Below, one piece after another: positions 32,289 through 40,643 of a stretch of 64,000 nt of DNA. The notes below the pieces were generated by a model. The model was not told the DNA's origin, did no database searches, and saw only the letters and a program-made list of their open reading frames with translations. The DNA lies in contig NZ_CP071870.1 in NCBI RefSeq assembly GCF_017569205.1, forward strand, positions 930,001-994,000, in the 5' to 3' direction. The stretch is from Propioniciclava sp. MC1595 (lineage in GTDB: Bacteria; Actinomycetota; Actinomycetes; Propionibacteriales; Propionibacteriaceae). The position numbers and the translations under genes were made by a program. Positions within the stretch are counted from its first letter, which is position 1; each line of letters starts with the position of its first letter.

Positions 32289-32309
32289 CGCGAGCCCGAG
32301 GGGCTCGCG
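32289..32309 (-). terminator. Terminator after tRNA-Phe
   Basis: CGCGAGCCC (32289-32297) pairs with GGGCTCGCG (32301-32309) around GAG. On the minus strand it is followed by TTTCGCGTTT, a broken T tract, 12 nt past the tRNA-Phe CCA end. Confidence 0.75.
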
Positions 32310-32320
32310 CTTGCTGGTGT

Positions 32321-32397
32321 TGGTGGCCAGGACCGGGGTCGAACCGGTGACCTTCCACTTTTCAGGCGGACGCTCGTACCAACTGAGCTACCTGGCC
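32321..32397 (-). tRNA. tRNA-Phe (GAA)
   Basis: The minus strand starts GGCCAGGTAGCTCAG and folds as a normal cloverleaf. The anticodon loop CTGAAAA gives GAA (Phe), the T loop is GGTTCGACCCC, and the acceptor stem is GGCCAGG/CCTGGCC. The 3' CCA is encoded (32321-32323), unlike in the two neighbouring tRNAs. Confidence 0.95.
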
Positions 32398-32415
32398 GTG
32401 CTCTGTGACGAGCAG

Positions 32416-32489
32416 CGACCCCGACGGGACTCGAACCCGCGACCTCCGCCGTGACAGGGCGGCGCGCTAACCAACTGCGCTACGGGGCC
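32416..32489 (-). tRNA. tRNA-Asp (GTC)
   Basis: The minus strand starts GGCCCCGTAGCGCAG. The anticodon stem CCGCC/GGCGG holds loop CTGTCAC, anticodon GTC (Asp). Discriminator G73 is as expected for tRNA-Asp. CCA is not encoded. It lies 18 nt upstream of tRNA-Phe and is probably co-transcribed with it. Confidence 0.95.
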
Positions 32490-32608
32490 TCTTGTGAAGG
32501 CCGCTGCCCTTTCGGACAGCTTGAGAAGCATAGCGTGAAGCTCCGGGGGAGAAAAATCGAGGGGCAACCGGGGTGGGCAGGGGCGTCCGGAACCGCCCCG
32601 GGACGGCG

Positions 32609-32645
32609 AACGGCCCCGGCCAGAACGTGTCTGGCCGGGGCCGTT
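32609..32645 (-). terminator. Terminator after tRNA-Glu
   Basis: A perfect 15-bp stem (32609-32623 with 32631-32645) with a 7-nt loop sits 7 nt past the tRNA-Glu 3' end. It separates tRNA-Glu from the Asp-Phe pair. There is no T tract. Confidence 0.75.
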
Positions 32646-32652
32646 GCCGTCG

Positions 32653-32725
32653 CATCCCCAACGGGATTCGAACCCGCGCTGCCGCCTTGAAAGGGCGGAG
32701 TCCTAGGCCGCTAGACGATGGGGAC
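32653..32725 (-). tRNA. tRNA-Glu (TTC)
   Basis: The minus strand starts GTCCCCATCGTCTAG. The anticodon stem CCGCC/GGCGG holds loop CTTTCAA, anticodon TTC (Glu). CCA is not encoded. Besides translation, charged tRNA-Glu is the substrate of HemA (glutamyl-tRNA reductase), encoded at 52241. Confidence 0.95.
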
Positions 32726-32788
32726 AGGGCTGCCCCAGCATAGGGCACGCCCGATCCCGCCCCCAATTCAGCGGCTCGCGCCGAAGGC

Positions 32789-33373
32789 TCAGGCGGCCTT
32801 CTTCTCGGTGGCGAACTCGCCCGCGCGGACGGCGGCCATGGCCTTGGTCCAGACGACGAGCTGGTCGAGCATGCCCAGCACCTGGCCGGGGGCACCGTCG
32901 GTCGGGGCGAAGGTGGAGAAGTTCTCGAAGTCGTGGAACAGCGAGAGGCCGGCGGCAGCGCGCACGTGGGCGACCTGCTGCTCGGACAGGATGCCGCGCA
33001 GGTGCTCGATGGCGCGGGCGCCACCGGCCGAGCCGTAGCCGACGAAGCCGGCGGCCTTGTTGTTCAGCTCGGTGTAGAGGTAGTCGAGGGCGTTCTTCAG
33101 CGCGCCGGTGAGCGAGTGGTTGTACTCGGCCACGACGAACACGTAGCCGTCGAACTCGTTGATCTTCTCGCTCCACGCCGTGGCGACCGGGTCATCGCTG
33201 GGGCCCCAGGCCGGGGCTGCGGGGGAGTCCCACACCGGCAGGTCGAACGCGGCGGTGTCGACGACCTCGTAGGTGGCGTCGCCGCGGGCGTCCGCGAGCT
33301 CCTTGACCCACTGCGCGATCTCGAGGCTCTTGCGGGCCTCGCGGGTGGAACCGGTGATGATGGCGATCTTCAC
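32789..33373 (-). CDS. NADPH-dependent FMN reductase family protein
   Basis: This 194-residue flavodoxin-like protein has MKIAIITGSTREARKS for the FMN phosphate and VVAEYNHSLTGALKNALDYLY, the family signature. It is expected to reduce quinones, FMN or azo compounds. GTG 33373 has a GAGGAGAG ribosome site. Upstream, a short inverted repeat TTGA-N4-TCAA near 33391 overlaps a TTGACA and may be a MarR-type site (weak evidence). Confidence 0.88.
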   Translation of the reverse strand: MKIAIITGSTREARKSLEIAQWVKELADARGDATYEVVDTAAFDLPVWDSPAAPAWGPSDDPVATAWSEKINEFDGYVFVVAEYNHSLTGALKNALDYLYTELNNKAAGFVGYGSAGGARAIEHLRGILSEQQVAHVRAAAGLSLFHDFENFSTFAPTDGAPGQVLGMLDQLVVWTKAMAAVRAGEFATEKKAA

Positions 33374-33451
33374 GTCTCTCCTCAGATGCTTGAAATGTCA
33401 ACTAAAGACTAGCCGGGGTGGGCCGGGGAGGCAAACCGGTTGTCGGTGTTG

Positions 33452-34414
33452 TCAGCCGAGGGCCTGGCCGAGCAGCATCCACGCCGGGACGCTCGCCAGT
33501 GCGAGCCCCGTCTGCACCGCCGTGATCGAGGCCATCAGCGGGGCGTCGCCGCCGAGCCTCCGGGCGAGCACGTAGGCGCTGGAGGCCGTGGGCAGCGACA
33601 GGAACACCAGCGCGACCACGGCGGCGTCGCCCCGGAGCCCGAACAGGTGGGTCAGGGCGATCGCGGTGGCCGGCATCACCGCGAGCCGGAGCACGGTCGA
33701 GACCGCGATCGGGCGCGCCTGCGCCCCGCCCTCGGGACGCCGCAGGCCCGAGCCCACGCACAGCAGGCCGATCGGCAGCGCCGCCTGGCCGAGGATGCTC
33801 AGCGTGGACGCCGCGATGCCCAGCACCGCCGCGGGCAGGCCGGCGCCCAGCACGGGGGCGGTGGGGTCGCGCAGGAGGTTCAGGCCCAGCCCGATCAGGC
33901 AGGACACCACCAGCGGGTTCGTCGCGATCGCCTTCAGCACCCCCACGCCGCGGATCTCGGCGTGCCCGTGGCGCGCCAGGACGAACGTCGACAGCACGTT
34001 GACGATGGGGACCATCACCGCGTTGGCGAAGGCCGCCAGCGCGACGCCCTGCTGCCCGAACAGGGTCGAGGCGATCACCAGGCCCACGTAGTTGTTGAAC
34101 CGGATCGCGCCCTGGAACACCGACGTGAAGGCGGGCCCGTCGTCGGTCGCCACCCGCCGCAGCAGCGTGGTGACCGTCGCCCCGACCAGCGTCGTCGCCG
34201 CCAGCACCAGCGCCATCGTGCCCAGCTGCACCGAACCGAAGTCGGCGCGGGCGAGGGTGACGATGAACAGGGCGGGCAGCAGGAAGTTGTAGGTCAGGCC
34301 CTCGACGCCCACCCAGAACGGCTCACCAAAGCCGCCCTGACGGCGCAGCAGGGCGCCGAACCCGATGAGGAGCGCGGTCGGCACGAGGGCCGACGCGATG
34401 GTGACGAGGTCCAT
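33452..34414 (-). CDS. AEC-family (auxin efflux carrier-like) transporter
   Basis: This 320-residue membrane protein has about ten hydrophobic segments in the two inverted halves of the AEC fold. VSCLIGLGLNLL and FNNYVGLVIASTLFGQQG lie in the cross-over regions. Such proteins export organic anions such as malate; the substrate cannot be deduced. It is followed on the same strand by xseB after an 18-nt gap in the other direction of reading, so it may sit at the end of the xseAB unit. Confidence 0.85.
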   Translation of the reverse strand: MDLVTIASALVPTALLIGFGALLRRQGGFGEPFWVGVEGLTYNFLLPALFIVTLARADFGSVQLGTMALVLAATTLVGATVTTLLRRVATDDGPAFTSVFQGAIRFNNYVGLVIASTLFGQQGVALAAFANAVMVPIVNVLSTFVLARHGHAEIRGVGVLKAIATNPLVVSCLIGLGLNLLRDPTAPVLGAGLPAAVLGIAASTLSILGQAALPIGLLCVGSGLRRPEGGAQARPIAVSTVLRLAVMPATAIALTHLFGLRGDAAVVALVFLSLPTASSAYVLARRLGGDAPLMASITAVQTGLALASVPAWMLLGQALG

Positions 34415-34432
34415 GGACGCCGTGCGCCCCGG

Positions 34433-34633
34433 TCAGTCGGTGGCCGGCCGGGCCGCGTCGATCTTCGCCTTCGCCCCGTCGAGCCACTGCTGGCAGATCG
34501 CTGCGAGCTTCTCGCCGCGCTCCCACAGCTCCATCGACGTGGACAGGGGCACGTTGCCCGACTCGAGCTGACGCACCACCTCGACCAGCTGGTCGCGGGC
34601 TTCTTCGTAGGAGAGCTGCTTCTCGTCGCTCAT
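34433..34633 (-). CDS. xseB: Exodeoxyribonuclease VII small subunit
   Basis: This 66-residue protein has LSYEEARDQLVEVVRQLESGNVPLSTSMELWERGE, the conserved XseB helices. Several copies bind the long helices of XseA. Its ATG overlaps the xseA stop (ATGA), so the two are coupled. Confidence 0.94.
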   Translation of the reverse strand: MSDEKQLSYEEARDQLVEVVRQLESGNVPLSTSMELWERGEKLAAICQQWLDGAKAKIDAARPATD

Positions 34634-35874
34634 GCGTGCTCCTTGTCGTGGTCGTGCTCGTGCGGTTCGACGTCGATGACGGCGGCCGCGATGTCGCCGT
34701 CGATGAGGCGGGCGATGATCGTCTCGTCGGGCTCGACGTCGGTGATGGAGGACACCGTGCGCCCGTCGTCGGTGGTCAGGATGGCGTAGCCGCGCTGCAG
34801 GGTGGCTCGCGGCGACATTGAGCGCACGCGGAGCAGGTTCGCCTCCAGCTGGACCTGCTCCCGCTCCACGGCCTGGCGCACCCCGCGCCCCAGTCGCCCG
34901 CGGAGTTCGGCCACCCGCTCCGACGCGAGCACCACCGCGCCCGAGGGGTCACGGAGCACCGGGCGGGAGCGCACGGCGTCCAACCCCTGTTGCTCGGAGC
35001 GCACCCGCTGGGTGATCGCGGCGCGCAGCCGGTCGAGCCCGACGCCGATGATGCGGGCCTCCTCGGCCGCGTCGGGCACCACGCGCTTGGCCGCGTCGGT
35101 CGGCGTCGAGGCGCGCCAGTCGGCCACCAGGTCGAGGATCGGGGTGTCGGTCTCGTGCCCGATCGCCGACACTACCGGGGTGCGGCAGGCGAACACGGTG
35201 CGGGCGAGCCCCTCGTCGGAGAAGGGCAGCAGGTCCTCCAGCGAGCCGCCCCCGCGGGCGATGATGATGACGTCGACCTCGGGCTGGGCGTCGCACCAGC
35301 GCACGGCCTCGGCCACCTGCTCGGCGGCCTGGGTGCCCTGCATCGCGGCGTAGCGCGGCACCACGACCGCGGCCGGCCAGCGGCGGCGCACGTTCTCGAC
35401 GACATCGCGCTCGGCCGCCGACTCGCGCGCGGTGACCAGGCCGATCTGCCGCGGCAGGAAGGGGAGCCGCTTCTTGAGGTCGGGGTTGAACAGGCCCTCG
35501 GCCTGCAGGGCGCGCTTGCGCTGCTCCAGGTGCGCCAGCAGCCGCCCTTCGCCGGAGGGGCGCAGGTCGCGGCAGGCGAAGCTGAGCGAGCCGTTGCCGG
35601 GGTAGAGGGTGGCCTTCACGTACGCCGCGACGAGGGTGCCCTCGGTGATCGGGCCCGCCGCATCGAGCGTCACGGTGTCGATGGTGACCGTCACGCTGAC
35701 GTCGGCGAGCTTGTCGCGCAGGGTGAGGAAGTGCAGCGTGCTGCCCGCGCGCCGCTTGAGCTGGATGACCTGCCCCTCGACCCAGATGGCCCCGGTGCGC
35801 TCGACCCACTCCTTGAGCGCCCGGACCACGTCGCGCAGCGGCTGCGGCTGGTCGGGGGAGCTGGTCATCGGCAC
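34630..35874 (-). CDS. xseA: Exodeoxyribonuclease VII large subunit
   Basis: This 414-residue nuclease degrades single-stranded DNA with XseB in repair. An OB-fold (IWVEGQVIQLKRRAGSTLHFLTLRD) comes first. The catalytic domain follows (GLVTARESAAERDVV, VDVIIIARGGGSLEDLLPFSDE, PVVSAIGHETDTPILDLVADWRASTPTDAA), then the helical tail. GTG 35874 is chosen because TAGGCT lies exactly 7 nt upstream; ATG 35868 is the alternative. Confidence 0.95.
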   Translation of the reverse strand: MPMTSSPDQPQPLRDVVRALKEWVERTGAIWVEGQVIQLKRRAGSTLHFLTLRDKLADVSVTVTIDTVTLDAAGPITEGTLVAAYVKATLYPGNGSLSFACRDLRPSGEGRLLAHLEQRKRALQAEGLFNPDLKKRLPFLPRQIGLVTARESAAERDVVENVRRRWPAAVVVPRYAAMQGTQAAEQVAEAVRWCDAQPEVDVIIIARGGGSLEDLLPFSDEGLARTVFACRTPVVSAIGHETDTPILDLVADWRASTPTDAAKRVVPDAAEEARIIGVGLDRLRAAITQRVRSEQQGLDAVRSRPVLRDPSGAVVLASERVAELRGRLGRGVRQAVEREQVQLEANLLRVRSMSPRATLQRGYAILTTDDGRTVSSITDVEPDETIIARLIDGDIAAAVIDVEPHEHDHDKEHA

Positions 35875-35928
35875 GTCTCCGAGCCTAACGGGGCTGGCCG
35901 ACATTCACCGCACGGGGGAGACTGGGGC

Positions 35929-36492
35929 ATGGACCGATCCCTCGACGACGCCTTCGCCGCGGTGCCGCGGGCCGACTTCCTCCCTCCCGACCAGCGCGCG
36001 TACGCCCACCAGGACCGCCCGCTGGCGATCGGGTTCGGGGCCACCAACTCCCAGCCGTGGACCGTGCGCTACATGCTGCGGGTGTTGGACGCCCGCCCCG
36101 GCGACCGGGTACTCGACGTGGGCAGTGGCTCGGGCTGGACGGCCGCGCTGCTGGGGTGGCTCGTCGGCGAGGCGGGCGAGGTCGTGGGCGTCGACATCGT
36201 GCCTGAGCTGGTGGCGATGGCGCGCGAGCACCTGGCCGGCCGCTTTGGGTGGGTGCGGTTCGAGCTCGCCCGGCGCGGGAAGCTCGGCTGGCCGGACGGC
36301 GCGCCGTGGGACCGGATCCTGGTCTCGGCGGCCGGCTCGGCCGTGCCCCAGGCGCTCGTCGACCAGCTCGCCCCGGGCGGGCGCATGGTGGTTCCCGTCG
36401 AGCACGACATGTGGGTCGTCGACAAGGACGCTGCGGGTGCCGTCACCCGACGCACCACCGGCGACCGGTTCAGCTTCGTGCCCCTGCGCTGA
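35929..36492 (+). CDS. Protein-L-isoaspartate O-methyltransferase-like protein
   Basis: This 187-residue SAM-dependent methyltransferase has motif I VLDVGSGSGWTAALL and the Pcm pattern GFGATNSQPWTVRYMLRVL ahead of it. Pcm repairs isoaspartyl damage. In the classical family the pre-motif is (S/T)ISQP; here NSQP keeps the Gln-Pro. It is divergent from xseA and shares a 54-bp promoter region. A specialised methyltransferase of the same fold is also possible. Confidence 0.8.
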   Translation: MDRSLDDAFAAVPRADFLPPDQRAYAHQDRPLAIGFGATNSQPWTVRYMLRVLDARPGDRVLDVGSGSGWTAALLGWLVGEAGEVVGVDIVPELVAMAREHLAGRFGWVRFELARRGKLGWPDGAPWDRILVSAAGSAVPQALVDQLAPGGRMVVPVEHDMWVVDKDAAGAVTRRTTGDRFSFVPLR

Positions 36493-36493
36493 C

Positions 36494-37006
36494 TCAGATG
36501 GGCATCTTCTCGTTGTAGACGCTCTGGTAGTCCTCGTGCGGCAGGGCGTCGAGGACCGCTGCGGCCTCGTCGGCCGACAGCTCGGCCCGAGCCTCCCCGA
36601 CCATGCCCTCCTCGCGGGCGCGCACCAGCGCCTCCAGAGCCCCGCCAGGGCCGGTGACCTGGTCGAGCAGCTCCTGGTTGTGCACCTCGTGCAGCTGGAT
36701 CAGGTCCAGCCGGTCGGTCCGCAGCCGTTCGAGCGACCGGTTGATGGACGCCCAGGCTGCCTCGGCGTCCCGCTCGTTGGTCTTGCTGGCGAGGAAGACC
36801 CGGTCGCGGATCGCGGGCATGAAACCGCCGAGCCGCTCCTCGGAGACGCCGTAGCTCGCGGCGGTGTCGATGTGGTTGACGCCGGCGTCGAGTGCGGCGG
36901 TGACCGAGGCCTCCGCCACGTCGGGGGTGACCTCCCACAGCGAGGCCGCACCGTAGATCAACACCGAGGACTCATGGCCGAGCCGGCCCAGGCGGCGGTA
37001 CTCCAT
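36494..37006 (-). CDS. Aldo/keto reductase with a large internal deletion
   Basis: This 170-residue protein compares with about 280-320 for the family. Residues 1-135 are a normal AKR first half with the tetrad D47 ([10 protein letters not shown]), Y52, K75 (LASKTN) and H106 (LIQLHEV). At about residues 136-139 it jumps from [12 protein letters not shown] to the C-terminal tail ([17 protein letters not shown]), so the second half of the barrel with the NADPH site is missing, in frame. It is unlikely to be an active reductase. Confidence 0.75.
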   Translation of the reverse strand: MEYRRLGRLGHESSVLIYGAASLWEVTPDVAEASVTAALDAGVNHIDTAASYGVSEERLGGFMPAIRDRVFLASKTNERDAEAAWASINRSLERLRTDRLDLIQLHEVHNQELLDQVTGPGGALEALVRAREEGMVGEARAELSADEAAAVLDALPHEDYQSVYNEKMPI

Positions 37007-37068
37007 GGGCCGACCCTACGCCGAACCGCCGGGGAAGGGGGTGGGTCCGGTCACCTAGACTGGCCCGC

Positions 37069-38019
37069 ATGACCAAGAGCGTTGTCGTCGCTGCCCCGCG
37101 CGGGTACTGCGCCGGGGTGGACCGTGCCGTCGTGACCGTCGAGAAGGCGCTCGACCTGTACGGGCCGCCGGTGTACGTGCGCAAGCAGATCGTCCACAAC
37201 AGGCACGTCGTCGAGGGCCTGGAGGCGCGCGGCGCCATCTTCGTCGAGGAGCTCGAGGAGGTGCCCGAGGGCTCCACCGTGGTGTTCTCGGCGCACGGCG
37301 TGAGCCCGGCGGTGCACGCCGAGGCCGCCGACCGGCAGCTCAAGACGATCGACGCCACCTGCCCGCTGGTCACGAAGGTGCACAACGAGGCCAAGCGCTT
37401 CGCCAACGAGGGGCACCAGATCCTGCTCATCGGCCACGCCGGCCACGAGGAGGTCGAGGGCACGATGGGCGAGGCGCCCGACCGCACGATCCTGGTCGAG
37501 CACCCCGACGACGTCGCCGGCGTCGAGGTCGAGGACCCGTCGAAGGTCGCCTGGCTCTCCCAGACCACGCTGAGCGTCGACGAGACGTGGGAGACGGTCG
37601 GCAAGCTGCGCGAGAAGTTCCCGCTGCTGGTCAGCCCGCCCTCCGACGACATCTGCTACGCCACCCAGAACCGCCAGCAGGCCGTCAAGCAGATCGCCGC
37701 GGACGCCGACCTCGTCATCGTCGTCGGCTCGCGGAACTCCTCCAACTCGGTCCGGCTGGTCGAGGTGGCGCTCGAAGCAGGGGCCAAGGCGTCCCACCGC
37801 GTCGACAACGCGGGCGAGATCGACGAGGCCTGGCTCGAGGGCGTCGAGAAGGTGGGCGTCACCTCCGGTGCGTCCGTGCCCGACGACCTCGTCCAGGGCG
37901 TGCTGCGCTACCTCGAGGAGCGCGGCTACCCGCAGGCCGTCGAGGAGCGCCTCACCGAGGAGAACCTGACGTTCTCCCTGCCGCCCGAGCTCCGCAAGGA
38001 CCTCAAGGCCCGCGGCTGA
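37069..38019 (+). CDS. ispH: HMBPP reductase, last step of the MEP isoprenoid pathway
   Basis: This 316-residue Fe-S enzyme makes IPP and DMAPP from HMBPP. The three cluster cysteines are C14 ([10 protein letters not shown]), C98 ([12 protein letters not shown]) and C196 ([12 protein letters not shown]). The catalytic Glu lies in [14 protein letters not shown] 37069 lies 7 nt after TAGACT, a leaderless start. A very long hairpin follows the stop. Confidence 0.96.
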   Translation: MTKSVVVAAPRGYCAGVDRAVVTVEKALDLYGPPVYVRKQIVHNRHVVEGLEARGAIFVEELEEVPEGSTVVFSAHGVSPAVHAEAADRQLKTIDATCPLVTKVHNEAKRFANEGHQILLIGHAGHEEVEGTMGEAPDRTILVEHPDDVAGVEVEDPSKVAWLSQTTLSVDETWETVGKLREKFPLLVSPPSDDICYATQNRQQAVKQIAADADLVIVVGSRNSSNSVRLVEVALEAGAKASHRVDNAGEIDEAWLEGVEKVGVTSGASVPDDLVQGVLRYLEERGYPQAVEERLTEENLTFSLPPELRKDLKARG

Positions 38020-38028
38020 CCTCTGCAG

Positions 38029-38090
38029 ACGCACCTCGAAACGCGATCCGCGCCCGCTCGAGCGGGCGCGGATTCGCGTTCGGGGTGCGT
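38029..38090. terminator. Long two-way hairpin between ispH and the Pro-Glu repeat gene
   Basis: Left arm 38029-38059 and right arm 38060-38090 pair almost fully. The core ATCCGCGCCCGCTC/GAGCGGGCGCGGAT is perfect with no loop, and the outer ACGCACC...GGTGCGT also pairs. It lies between two convergent genes and probably ends both transcripts. Confidence 0.75.
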
Positions 38091-38104
38091 TTGGCGCGCG
38101 GGTC

Positions 38105-40252
38105 CTACAGGCCCAGGTCCTTGGCCAGCTGCTTGGCCTCCTTCTTCGGCCCGCGCGAACCCCACCAGTCGCCGGCGCGGAACTTCGCCTCGCCCAGGTC
38201 CTCCAACGCGGTGACGAGCTCGCGCCCCCAGGTCCCGGCGTCGGACGCCGCGAGCGGGCGCAGCGCGTCCACCAGCGACTGGCTCGCCGCGAGGACGTCG
38301 CGGCGGTTGCCCGAGGTCCGGGCCGTCTGCAGGGCCGAGCGGGCCTCCTCCAGGTCGCCGAACCCGGACGCCGCGGGCTGCGGCTCCGGCTCCCACACCG
38401 GTTCCGGGGTCGGCTCGGGCACGTACACCGGCTCCGGCTCTGTAACCACGACGGACTCGGGCTGTGTCACGGGCTCGGGCTCCGGCTGCACAACGGGCTC
38501 GGGCTCGACCACGGGCTCGGGCTCGGGAACCACGACGGGGTCGGGCTCGACGACGGGCTCGGGAACCACGACAGGCTCGGGCTCGACCACCGGCTTGGGC
38601 TCCCAGACCGGTTCCGGCTCGGGTTCGATGGCGGGCTCGGGCTCCCAGACCGGCTCCGGCTCGACGACGGGCTCGGGCTCGGGAACCACGACCGGCTCGG
38701 GCTCGGGCACGACGACGGGCTCGGGCTCGGGCTCCTGCTCCACGACGGGCTCGGGAACGTACGCCGGTTCCGGCTCCGGCTCCGGCACCACGACCGGCTC
38801 GGGGCGAGTGACGACCGGCGCCTCCTCGACCACGGGTGCCTCGGGCGCCGGCACGGCCAGCGGCGCGCGCGTCGCGGCGGCGAGGGCCTCGGCGTCGGAC
38901 AGGTTCGACCACGACGGGGTCGGCAGCGGCGACCGGGTGGCGACGCCCCGCGCGCGGTCGCGCGCGAAGGCCTCGTCGGGCACCCCGGCGTACAGGTCCG
39001 AGGGCGTGCCCTCCCGCAGCCCGGCCAGCAGCGCGTGGAACTCGCGCAGCGACCGCTCGGCGGCCTCCTGGTCACCGGAGGCGCGCTCCGCCTCGGCGCG
39101 CTGCAGGGCGGCCCCGGCCAGCGCGGCGGCGTGCCCGGCCGGGCGGCGCAGCGATGCGTAGCGATCGAACAACGAGGCCAACGCCTCGGCGGCCTCCGCG
39201 TGTTCGTCGCGTCGCACGAGCACGCGGGCCAGTTCGGTGACGGCGGCGAATTGCGCCCCGAGGCTGTCGCCCACCGTCGCCTCCGAGGCGGCCAGCTCAC
39301 CGGCGATCTCCGCGGCGCGGCCGGCGGCGTCCAGGGCCTCGTCGTCGCGACCGAGGGCCACCAGGTCGTGCGCGAGGTCGGCGACCGTGCGGGCCAGGGC
39401 GTCCCGGGCGGGCCAGCCCCACCGCGTCCCCTGCCCGGCCAGGAACTCGGCCAGGCTCCGGCGCTCGGCGAGCCCCGCGTCCACCTGGCCCGAGCCCAGC
39501 AGGCGGTCGGCGAGGTCGCGGCGGGCGGCCACGAGCGGCCCGAGCACGCGCGAGGCCCAGACCTCCGCCACCCGCCCGGACGAACCGAGCACCGGCCCGG
39601 CGACCGCAGCGGCGGCGTCCACTGCCTCGCGCGTCAGCGCGACCGCGTCGTGAGGCACCCCGGCAACCCAGCGGGCATCGGCGGCCAACGTGAGGGCGTC
39701 CACCAGCAGCGAGGCGTCCTCACCACCGGCCAGCCCGCCCTCACGCGCCCGGGCCGCCGCGGCGTCCGCGTACGCGTTGGCGGTGCCGACGTCGCCGGTG
39801 GCGAGCGCCGACCGCGCCTCCGCCATCAGCAGCCAGGTCGCGGTGCGCGCGCCGACGTAGGGGGTGAGGTCGACGTGGGGGAGGAGGCGGGTCCAGCCGC
39901 GCAGCGCGGCGGCCATCTGCCCGCCGGGGCCAGGGTGGCCGGCGCCGACCTGCGTGACCGCGAGGTGGGTGGTGGCGGTGAAGAACCGGACCCCGTCGTC
40001 GATCGGCGTGAACGGGCCGACCGCGCCGTGGGTGGCGACCAGCCTGTTGGCGCGGGTGAGGGCGTCCTGGGCGTCCTCGACGGCGGCGACGTACTGGTGG
40101 GCGAGCAGGCGCTGCGCGGTGAGCTCGTTGAGCGCGTCGGTCAGGCGCTCGGCCACCGACTCGTCGGACGCCGCCCAGCCCCGCAGCTTCTTGACCTCGG
40201 ACGCCAGCTCCTTGAGCTGCCGTCCGCGGTGGTCGGACGTGGGGTGTGCCAT
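38105..40252 (-). CDS. Large helical-repeat protein with a Pro-Glu repeat spacer
   Basis: This 715-residue protein has no signal peptide. Residues about 1-470 are Ala-rich helices of TPR-like character ([54 protein letters not shown]). Residues about 481-623 are runs of [13 protein letters not shown], a stiff acidic Pro-Glu spacer. The last 90 residues are again helical ([23 protein letters not shown]) and end in a basic tail ([13 protein letters not shown]). I do not recognise a family. It may be a scaffold spanning a distance in the cytoplasm. ATG 40252 is assumed. Confidence 0.7.
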   Translation of the reverse strand: MAHPTSDHRGRQLKELASEVKKLRGWAASDESVAERLTDALNELTAQRLLAHQYVAAVEDAQDALTRANRLVATHGAVGPFTPIDDGVRFFTATTHLAVTQVGAGHPGPGGQMAAALRGWTRLLPHVDLTPYVGARTATWLLMAEARSALATGDVGTANAYADAAAARAREGGLAGGEDASLLVDALTLAADARWVAGVPHDAVALTREAVDAAAAVAGPVLGSSGRVAEVWASRVLGPLVAARRDLADRLLGSGQVDAGLAERRSLAEFLAGQGTRWGWPARDALARTVADLAHDLVALGRDDEALDAAGRAAEIAGELAASEATVGDSLGAQFAAVTELARVLVRRDEHAEAAEALASLFDRYASLRRPAGHAAALAGAALQRAEAERASGDQEAAERSLREFHALLAGLREGTPSDLYAGVPDEAFARDRARGVATRSPLPTPSWSNLSDAEALAAATRAPLAVPAPEAPVVEEAPVVTRPEPVVVPEPEPEPAYVPEPVVEQEPEPEPVVVPEPEPVVVPEPEPVVEPEPVWEPEPAIEPEPEPVWEPKPVVEPEPVVVPEPVVEPDPVVVPEPEPVVEPEPVVQPEPEPVTQPESVVVTEPEPVYVPEPTPEPVWEPEPQPAASGFGDLEEARSALQTARTSGNRRDVLAASQSLVDALRPLAASDAGTWGRELVTALEDLGEAKFRAGDWWGSRGPKKEAKQLAKDLGL
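38383..38810 (-). repeat. In-frame GGCTCGGGCTC-type tandem repeats encoding the Pro-Glu spacer
   Basis: Imperfect short repeats of GGCTCGGGCTCG and CGACCACGGGCTC, encoding Glu-Pro and Val-Val-Pro units, run through this stretch. The period is variable and always a multiple of 3. Slippage is likely, so length may vary between strains. Confidence 0.8.
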
Positions 40253-40333
40253 GGCGCGTCGCTCTCGATCGGTGGTCGGGTGGGCCCTCGCCATACTAGC
40301 GACGCGCCTCGCGGGGCCCTCCGGTGGCCCTTC

Positions 40334-40349
40334 ATACGGGCGGGGGTAT
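40334..40349 (+). promoter_or_regulatory. CsoR/CstR-type operator upstream of cstR
   Basis: ATACGGGCGGGGGTAT shares the ATAC...GTAT ends and 16-bp length of the sites at 44633 and 56715, with a weaker left half. It overlaps a TATCCT -10 (40347-40352), as expected for autorepression. Confidence 0.6.
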
Positions 40350-40382
40350 CCTTGGTGCACCGACTCGCATCAGGAGGCCCGC

Positions 40383-40643
40383 ATGGAGCTCGATCCCGCC
40401 GACATGGACACCGTCGTCAAGCGGCTCAAGCGCGCCCAGGGCCAGCTCGGCGGCATCATCGCGATGATCGAGTCCGGCCGCGAGTGCGAGGACATCGTCA
40501 CGCAGCTCGCCGCCGTTTCGAAGGCGATCGACCGCGCCGGCTTCCTGACGATCTCCACCGGGCTGAAGTCGTGCATGGCCGACCCCGAGCACAACCCGAT
40601 GGACACCGCCAAGCTCGAGAAGCTGTTCCTCTCGCTGGCGTGA
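40383..40643 (+). CDS. cstR: CsoR-family regulator, CstR-like persulfide sensor
   Basis: This 86-residue all-helical repressor (VVKRLKRAQGQLGGIIAMIESGRECEDIVTQLAAV) has C35 and C64, the two conserved thiols of the family. The copper-binding His of CsoR, four residues before the second Cys, is Gly 60, so the copper site is incomplete. This C-x-C pattern matches CstR, which forms di- and polysulfide links. The nearby CoA persulfide reductase and rhodanese, each behind a matching operator, support sulfur sensing. An AGGAGG ribosome site precedes ATG 40383. It converges with the flotillin gene with no gap. Confidence 0.8.
   Translation: MELDPADMDTVVKRLKRAQGQLGGIIAMIESGRECEDIVTQLAAVSKAIDRAGFLTISTGLKSCMADPEHNPMDTAKLEKLFLSLA

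Noticed and set aside
38383-38810. CRISPR-like repeats
   Set aside because: Units are short, imperfect, multiples of 3 and in frame with a Pro-Glu coding region; no spacers or cas genes.
40383-40643. Copper-sensing CsoR
   Set aside because: The His four residues before the second Cys is Gly, and the neighbours are sulfur genes; CstR-like is the better reading, though copper binding is not excluded.
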